From the NCBI GenBank assembly GCA_017959625.1, contig JAGDAG010000290.1, forward strand, positions 1 through 10,122: 10,122 nucleotides of DNA, written 5' to 3'. Numbering within the stretch: position 1 is the first letter of the stretch; every line of letters begins with the position of its first letter. This document shows, piece after piece, positions 6,516-10,122 of the stretch. Below the pieces are notes generated by a model. The model had not been told where the DNA came from. It worked only from the letters and a program-made list of their open reading frames with translations, and ran no database searches. Both the position numbers and the translations under genes were made by a program. The stretch is from Abditibacteriota bacterium (GTDB lineage Bacteria > Armatimonadota > UBA5829).

Positions 6516-7523
6516 TTATGCTTTCAGCCACAATTCATAGTAGGCTGTGACCATTTCCCTGATCCTTTTTGCCATTATGCCGTTTCTGTAGGCCTGGGTA
6601 AAACAGGCGATGTTTATCCTGTCGCCGGTGTCCAGGCATTTTTCCGTGAGATATCCTTCGTCTATAAGGGCTTTCACCGCATCCCGGCCCGCGGCCTTAA
6701 CGGCGTTCTTTACCAGGGCGGCAAAGATATCCGGAGCGGAATCCCTTTCCAGGGCGGTCCACACGTTCACCTTGCAGATGCCGTCGGAGAACAGGTCGCC
6801 GATCTGGTCGTTGGACACGGACGAAGCGCCGTGGAGCACCGTTTTGCAGCCTATGGCCGCCTTTATCTCCCGGGCGCGGTCGCCGCGGTAACGGAGATCC
6901 TTGCCGGAGGCCCTGTGCTCGGTGCCCAGGTTGGCCACCATCATATCCACCCCGGTCTCCGACATATATCGGACGGCGTCTTCCACCGTGGTGATATCGT
7001 TTTTCACGTTTTCCGTGGCCTCCACTATCTCGTCGCAGGCCCCTTCTATAAAGATCTCGCCTCCCTTTTTGCGGACGAACTCCGCCGTTTTGGCTATGTT
7101 TTCCTCGAAGGGCAGAGTGGAAGCGTCGTACATAATGGACGAATACCGGGAGAGGTCGCTCTCCGTAAGGGCCTTGTCCAGATCGTGCTGTATGTGGTCC
7201 AGATGCACCAGCGCCTGCAGATCTTCGTAGGGCGCCCCCTTCTCCGTCAGGGCGGCTATATCGGCGTAAAAAAGCTCCAGCCCGGTTTTCACGTCGCGGG
7301 TGGAGGTGTAATACGAAGCCTGGCTCCTGTGGCTGTAGGCGCAGGTGATGGCTATGGATACCGGCATCCGCTTTACGCCGTATTTTTCCGCAAAGGCGGC
7401 GGCCGCTTCCATAATGGCTTCGGTGGTGACAAGGTTTTCGGAGCAGAAGCAGGGTATGAGCCAGCCCCTTTCCGCGGCGGCGGCGTAAACCGCCCTTACC
7501 TGAGACAAATCGGATATTATCAT
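6516..7523 (-). CDS. Class II (zinc) ketose-bisphosphate aldolase family protein
   Basis: The 335-residue protein has the FBA/GatY/KbaY-type zinc aldolase motifs in order. HLDH (107-110) gives catalytic D109 and zinc ligand H110. MYDASTLPFEENI (131-143) corresponds to the MIDGSH-x-PF-x-EN motif. E160 (FIEGA) corresponds to the conserved glutamate. LGTEHRASG (199-207) has zinc ligand H203, VLHGASSV (229-236) has zinc ligand H231, and KVNVWT (251-256) is the phosphate and substrate region. Such enzymes split a ketose phosphate into dihydroxyacetone phosphate and an aldehyde. It is first in the operon; the isomerase starts about 19 bases after its stop. Differences from typical members are IPCFCSEN for IPAFN-x-x-N, HLDHIQH for HLDHG, and MYDAS for MIDGS, which may mean a different substrate. 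The Shine-Dalgarno is weak (GGGAAAG before the ATG). A tagatose-bisphosphate aldolase or an IolJ-like enzyme are alternatives. Confidence 0.87.
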   Translation of the reverse strand: MIISDLSQVRAVYAAAAERGWLIPCFCSENLVTTEAIMEAAAAFAEKYGVKRMPVSIAITCAYSHRSQASYYTSTRDVKTGLELFYADIAALTEKGAPYEDLQALVHLDHIQHDLDKALTESDLSRYSSIMYDASTLPFEENIAKTAEFVRKKGGEIFIEGACDEIVEATENVKNDITTVEDAVRYMSETGVDMMVANLGTEHRASGKDLRYRGDRAREIKAAIGCKTVLHGASSVSNDQIGDLFSDGICKVNVWTALERDSAPDIFAALVKNAVKAAGRDAVKALIDEGYLTEKCLDTGDRINIACFTQAYRNGIMAKRIREMVTAYYELWLKA

Positions 7524-7534
7524 TTCACTTTCCC

Positions 7535-7555
7535 AAAACTGATACTGTTAGTTTT
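7535..7555. promoter_or_regulatory. Candidate operator at the sugar-operon transcription start
   Basis: AAAACT (7535-7540) and AGTTTT (7550-7555) form a 6-bp inverted repeat with a 9-base spacer. It abuts the -10 box of the leftward promoter (7556-7561) and would cover its start site, a common repressor position. A short AT-rich repeat can arise by chance. Confidence 0.4.
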
Positions 7556-7584
7556 ATTATACACTATTTCCGAACGAGCGGCAA
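7556..7584 (-). promoter_or_regulatory. Promoter of the aldolase-isomerase-kinase operon
   Basis: On the minus strand, TTGCCG (7584-7579) lies 17 bases upstream of a perfect TATAAT (7561-7556). Transcription would start near 7549, leaving a leader of about 25 bases before the aldolase ATG. Confidence 0.75.
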
Positions 7585-7591
7585 CAAAACA
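7581..7591 (+). promoter_or_regulatory. Direct repeat GCAACAAAACA, copy 1 (possible regulator site)
   Basis: The 11-mer GCAACAAAACA occurs here and at 7629-7639, 48 bases apart. This copy overlaps the -35 box of the leftward sugar-operon promoter. Confidence 0.4.
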
Positions 7592-7593
7592 GG

Positions 7594-7622
7594 TTTCCCG
7601 GGGACAGAAATTGTGATAAAAT
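7594..7622 (+). promoter_or_regulatory. Weak candidate promoter of the glycoside hydrolase gene
   Basis: TAAAAT (7617-7622) is the best -10-like hexamer upstream of the hydrolase. The hexamer 17 bases upstream (TTTCCC, 7594-7599) is a poor -35, so the promoter may need an activator. Confidence 0.35.
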
Positions 7623-7628
7623 ATATTT

Positions 7629-7639
7629 GCAACAAAACA
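7629..7639 (+). promoter_or_regulatory. Direct repeat GCAACAAAACA, copy 2 (possible regulator site)
   Basis: Second copy of the 11-mer found at 7581-7591. It lies between the candidate -10 and the ribosome binding site (GGAG, 7643-7646) of the hydrolase gene. Confidence 0.4.
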
Positions 7640-7652
7640 AACGGAGAACAGT

Positions 7653-9764
7653 ATGCAGTATATCTTTTCTGTCATCATGGTTTTATGCCTGGCGGCGGCC
7701 GCCTTTGCCGCCGACACGGTTTCCGCAAACCTCAACGGCCTCGGCCTTGAGATCGAAAAAGGCACAGGCTCCATCATCTCCCTTTCCGTTCCGGGACAGG
7801 GAAAGCTCATAGACGCCCGCAGCGAGGCGGCTTCCATACTGGATATGGCGTATCCCGTACCGGAATTCGAGCCCCTGCGGCTGGCCAGCAGGTTCTCGAA
7901 GGACGCCGATATAAAGGTCTCGGACAGCGAGGTCGCCATACACTGGGAGCGTATGGGCGCCTCCCGGGATTATCTGCAGCCGGAGGGCAGCGTGAAGGCC
8001 ACCGTCACCATAACGGCCCTTCCCGACAAAAAGAGCACCCTCTGGAAATGCCGCATAGAAAACGCTTCGCAGACGGCGGTGCGCCAGGTGCTTTTCCCCG
8101 ATTTCGGCGATATTATACGCTTCGCCGGCAGCGACACCCTTCTGAAGACCTGCGGCTTCAGCATGGAGCCCTTCAGCCAGCTGGCCCCCACCGAGGGGCG
8201 CCTGGGGCAGCAGTTCTGCATGGACGCCTCGTATCTCAGCGAGGAATACACCCCCGGCGGCCTGTTTGACAGCATGGTGATGCGCTGGTTCGACCTCGGC
8301 AGCCACAAGGGAGGCCTTTCCTTCTACCCCGAGCAGTGGGGCTGGGACAAGCGCACCCGCCTGAGGATGACCCGGGACGGCATAGAAGAAAAGATACGCC
8401 TTTCCAACGTGGATCTGCGGGACATAAACCCGGGAGAAGCCTGGGAGAGCCCGGATTATATACTCACGGCCCACGAGGGCGGCTGGGCAAAGGGCATCGA
8501 GACCTACGCTGAATACGCCCATTCAAAGATAAACCGCCCCTATCCCGTGCCAAAGCGGTTGCAGGAGGCCATCGGCTTCCGCTCGGTGAAGATGTGCCTG
8601 GGCTGGGAAGCGGACAAATCCGACCCCCGCTGGCGTTTTTCCGATTTCCCCGCCCTGTGCAAAGAAGCGGCGGAGCACGGGCTTTCCGAGCTGAATATCT
8701 GGTCGTGGCACCGGGGCTTCAGGCTGCCTTTGCCGGAGCCATATTCCCACCTGGGCACCATGGACGAATTCGTTGAGATGCGCAGGCTCTGCAAAGAGAA
8801 ATACGGCGTGGAGGTGACTCCCTTCATCTCGGTGCTGATACAGGCCCGGGAGGGTCTGGAACGCTACGGCGTGCCGGAGCCCCAGGGCAACGGCAACAAC
8901 TGGACACAGCACACGGAGACCATCCCCAGATTCCAGCCCACCTACTCTTCCCTTTACAAGGGCGAGCAGATAGGCCCGGCTAACAAGGCGTGGAAAAAGG
9001 ACGCCCTGGACAGCATGGCCGCCCTGGCGGAAAGAGGGCTGCCCTCCATAAGCTGGGACCAGTATTTCAACATTTCCGAGGGGGACAACAATATGGTGGA
9101 TATCTCCCGGGAATTCCGGAAGATCCAGAAGGCCATCGACCCCGACAGCACCTGGTCCGGGGAAGAGGTGTATAACATGGAGATCTCCATGGAATGGCTG
9201 GACTACACCTGGAACTGGGGCGGTTTCCGGGACAGGCAGGCCTTCAACAGCATATTCAAATTCCCCCGGGTGAACATGAACGTCACCCAGAGCGGCAGCG
9301 AGGCAAAGAAGATGTTTATGGACAATTTTTACATAAACGCCTTCCCCCGCATAGGCACGGACATCAACGGCAACTGCTACCTGAAAGACATCCCCAACCT
9401 TTCGGAAGCCCTGAAGACCTGCTGGGGCATAAAACAGAAGTATATGCCCTTCTTCACCGAGGGGCGGCTGATAGGCGACTGCATATCCACGGAATTCGTG
9501 AGCGGCGCCGCCAAGGTGTCCGCCTATATACTTGAGAACAAGGCCCTGGTGCTGGTGATGAACACGGCGGGAGGGCCCGGCGCAAGGACTCTGAACGTGG
9601 ACGCGGCGCCATGGCTGGGAGACCGTCAGAGATACACGGTGAAGCCCGTGAGCGAAAAGCTGAAGAGCGGAAAACAGATATATTCGAACAAAAGCAAAAT
9701 GACCCTCACCACCCCGGAGCTGGGGCCCGGGGAGATATATATCTACGAGATAACGGGGCATTAA
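7653..9764 (+). CDS. Secreted glycoside-hydrolase-like protein (uncharacterised family)
   Basis: The 703-residue protein begins with a hydrophobic segment (residues 3-18) and AFA|AD, a signal peptidase I site after A19, so it is exported. The n-region has no basic residue, which is unusual. Residues about 20-295 look like a beta-sandwich of the kind that precedes the barrel in many glycosidases. Residues about 305-610 look like a TIM barrel: IGFRS, LNIWSWHRGFRLP (347-359), ISWDQYFN (466-473) and WSGEEVYN (501-508) are typical strand ends, and D469 with E504 or E505 are candidate catalytic acids. A C-terminal beta domain (about 615-703) ends in GPGEIYIYEI. From memory it resembles uncharacterised glycosidase-like families such as those annotated DUF6259; no search was run. 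GGAG (7643-7646) with 6-base spacing supports the ATG, and no other start lies before the upstream in-frame stop at 7617. It is divergent from the sugar operon and probably feeds it. Confidence 0.75.
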   Translation: MQYIFSVIMVLCLAAAAFAADTVSANLNGLGLEIEKGTGSIISLSVPGQGKLIDARSEAASILDMAYPVPEFEPLRLASRFSKDADIKVSDSEVAIHWERMGASRDYLQPEGSVKATVTITALPDKKSTLWKCRIENASQTAVRQVLFPDFGDIIRFAGSDTLLKTCGFSMEPFSQLAPTEGRLGQQFCMDASYLSEEYTPGGLFDSMVMRWFDLGSHKGGLSFYPEQWGWDKRTRLRMTRDGIEEKIRLSNVDLRDINPGEAWESPDYILTAHEGGWAKGIETYAEYAHSKINRPYPVPKRLQEAIGFRSVKMCLGWEADKSDPRWRFSDFPALCKEAAEHGLSELNIWSWHRGFRLPLPEPYSHLGTMDEFVEMRRLCKEKYGVEVTPFISVLIQAREGLERYGVPEPQGNGNNWTQHTETIPRFQPTYSSLYKGEQIGPANKAWKKDALDSMAALAERGLPSISWDQYFNISEGDNNMVDISREFRKIQKAIDPDSTWSGEEVYNMEISMEWLDYTWNWGGFRDRQAFNSIFKFPRVNMNVTQSGSEAKKMFMDNFYINAFPRIGTDINGNCYLKDIPNLSEALKTCWGIKQKYMPFFTEGRLIGDCISTEFVSGAAKVSAYILENKALVLVMNTAGGPGARTLNVDAAPWLGDRQRYTVKPVSEKLKSGKQIYSNKSKMTLTTPELGPGEIYIYEITGH

Positions 9765-9775
9765 GCGCAAAAACG

Positions 9776-9804
9776 GCGGAGAGCAAACGCTCTCCGCTTT
9801 TTTT
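9776..9804 (+). terminator. Intrinsic terminator of the glycoside hydrolase gene
   Basis: GCGGAGAGC (9776-9784) pairs perfectly with GCTCTCCGC (9789-9797) around AAAC, followed by seven T (9798-9804), 11 bases after the stop codon. Confidence 0.93.
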
Positions 9805-9805
9805 A

Positions 9806-9957
9806 ACGCTCCGCCTCGTGCGTCATCCCGGCGCCGGTTCGCCGTTGCTGTTGCGGTCATCTCGGCGGAAACGGCTAGGCTCCACGGCCGTCATTTCGTA
9901 GCCTTCGCCGAGATGACCCGCAACAGACAGGACTTCCGGCGGGATGACGCGGAGCGC
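9806..9957. repeat. Large imperfect palindrome (about 150 bases) related to the intergenic repeats
   Basis: Three nested arm pairs are visible. The outer GCGTCATCCCGGCG (9819-9832) pairs with CGGCGGGATGACGC (9937-9950), both flanked by CGCTCCGC/GCGGAGCG. The middle GCCGTTGCTGTTGCGG pairs with the CCGCAACAGACAG region. The inner TCATCTCGGCG (9857-9867) pairs with CGCCGAGATGA (9906-9916), followed inward by GGCTA/TAGCC. The right half shares 9906-9941 with 3472-3506 and 9937-9956 with 3391-3410. Unlike copies 1-4, both inner arms carry CTCGGCG. Confidence 0.75.
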
Positions 9958-9988
9958 TTTTTGCGGTGGTGAAAAAAGAGAGAAAATA

Positions 9989-10019
9989 TTGCGGGGGCGG
10001 CGGGAAAACGTGGTATAAT
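9989..10019 (+). promoter_or_regulatory. Extended -10 promoter for the gene at 10072
   Basis: TGGTATAAT (10011-10019) is a perfect -10 with a TGn extension. The best -35 is TTGCGG (9989-9994) with a long 19-base spacer, which suits an extended -10 promoter. The leader would be about 45 bases and includes a GGCGG-CAG-CCGCC hairpin near 10040-10053. Confidence 0.72.
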
Positions 10020-10071
10020 GGTATTGAAGTTTTACATGCGGCGGCGGCAGCCGCCCGAAACGGAGATACCA

Positions 10072-10122
10072 ATGAACGATACTTCCAACGTAGCGCAGCT
10101 CAACAATGCCGGCGCGCAGGGC
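10072..10122 (+). CDS. N-terminus of an unidentified protein (3' end outside window)
   Basis: Seventeen codons, starting MNDTSNVAQLNNAG, run to the window edge. GGAG (10062-10065) lies 6 bases before the ATG, and a strong promoter sits upstream, so this is very likely a real start. The polar, Asn/Ala-rich start is neither a signal peptide nor a recognisable domain, and no function can be assigned. Confidence 0.7.
   Translation, partial: MNDTSNVAQLNNAGAQG

Noticed and set aside
8523..9860. A 445-codon open frame on the - strand
   Set aside because: It is antisense to the hydrolase gene and runs past its terminator; no start signal and a biased His/Val/Gly composition.

Overview
The window is gene-dense, GC-rich bacterial DNA. 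It holds the 3' end of one gene, six complete genes, the first codons of another, and two intergenic stretches full of palindromic repeats. A bacterial origin is shown by Shine-Dalgarno sites, a 4-base ATGA gene overlap, intrinsic terminators with T-tracts and a type I signal peptide. The ferredoxin-fused electron transfer flavoprotein points to an anaerobe. Isoleucine is coded mainly by ATA (20 ATA, 9 ATC, 1 ATT in etfA), which is uncommon in GC-rich genomes. I cannot fix the phylum. A fermentative host- or sediment-associated Gram-negative-type anaerobe with sugar-degrading capacity fits best, but this is inference.

Region 1 (1-2530, + strand) is the end of an operon: EtfB (C-terminus only), EtfA with an N-terminal 2[4Fe-4S] ferredoxin domain, and an NAD-dependent decarboxylating dehydrogenase of the tartrate / D-malate / isopropylmalate family. 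The genes are directly adjacent or overlapping, and a strong intrinsic terminator follows.

Region 2 (2531-3593) has no convincing gene. It contains four copies of a palindromic repeat whose arms carry CTCGGCGG on one side and CCGGTAAGA on the other, further inverted repeats, a possible 36-codon ORF, and hairpins. Two composite units in opposite orientation bracket the middle of the region, as in a non-autonomous mobile element.

Region 3 (3521-7652, - strand) is a three-gene sugar operon read right to left: class II (fructose/tagatose-bisphosphate type) aldolase, fucose/arabinose-isomerase-like protein, FGGY kinase. The order implies aldose to ketose, ketose phosphate, then C3 fragments. It has a recognisable promoter, a terminator-like hairpin between isomerase and kinase, and a terminator after the kinase.

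Region 4 (7653-9804, + strand) is a secreted glycoside-hydrolase-like protein of 703 residues, divergent from the sugar operon across a 129-base intergenic region with candidate operator repeats. The likely logic is that the exported enzyme releases a sugar that the operon then catabolises. The sugar is unknown and no transporter or regulator is in view.

Region 5 (9805-10122) holds a large imperfect palindrome related to the Region 2 repeats, then an extended -10 promoter and the first 17 codons of an unidentified gene.
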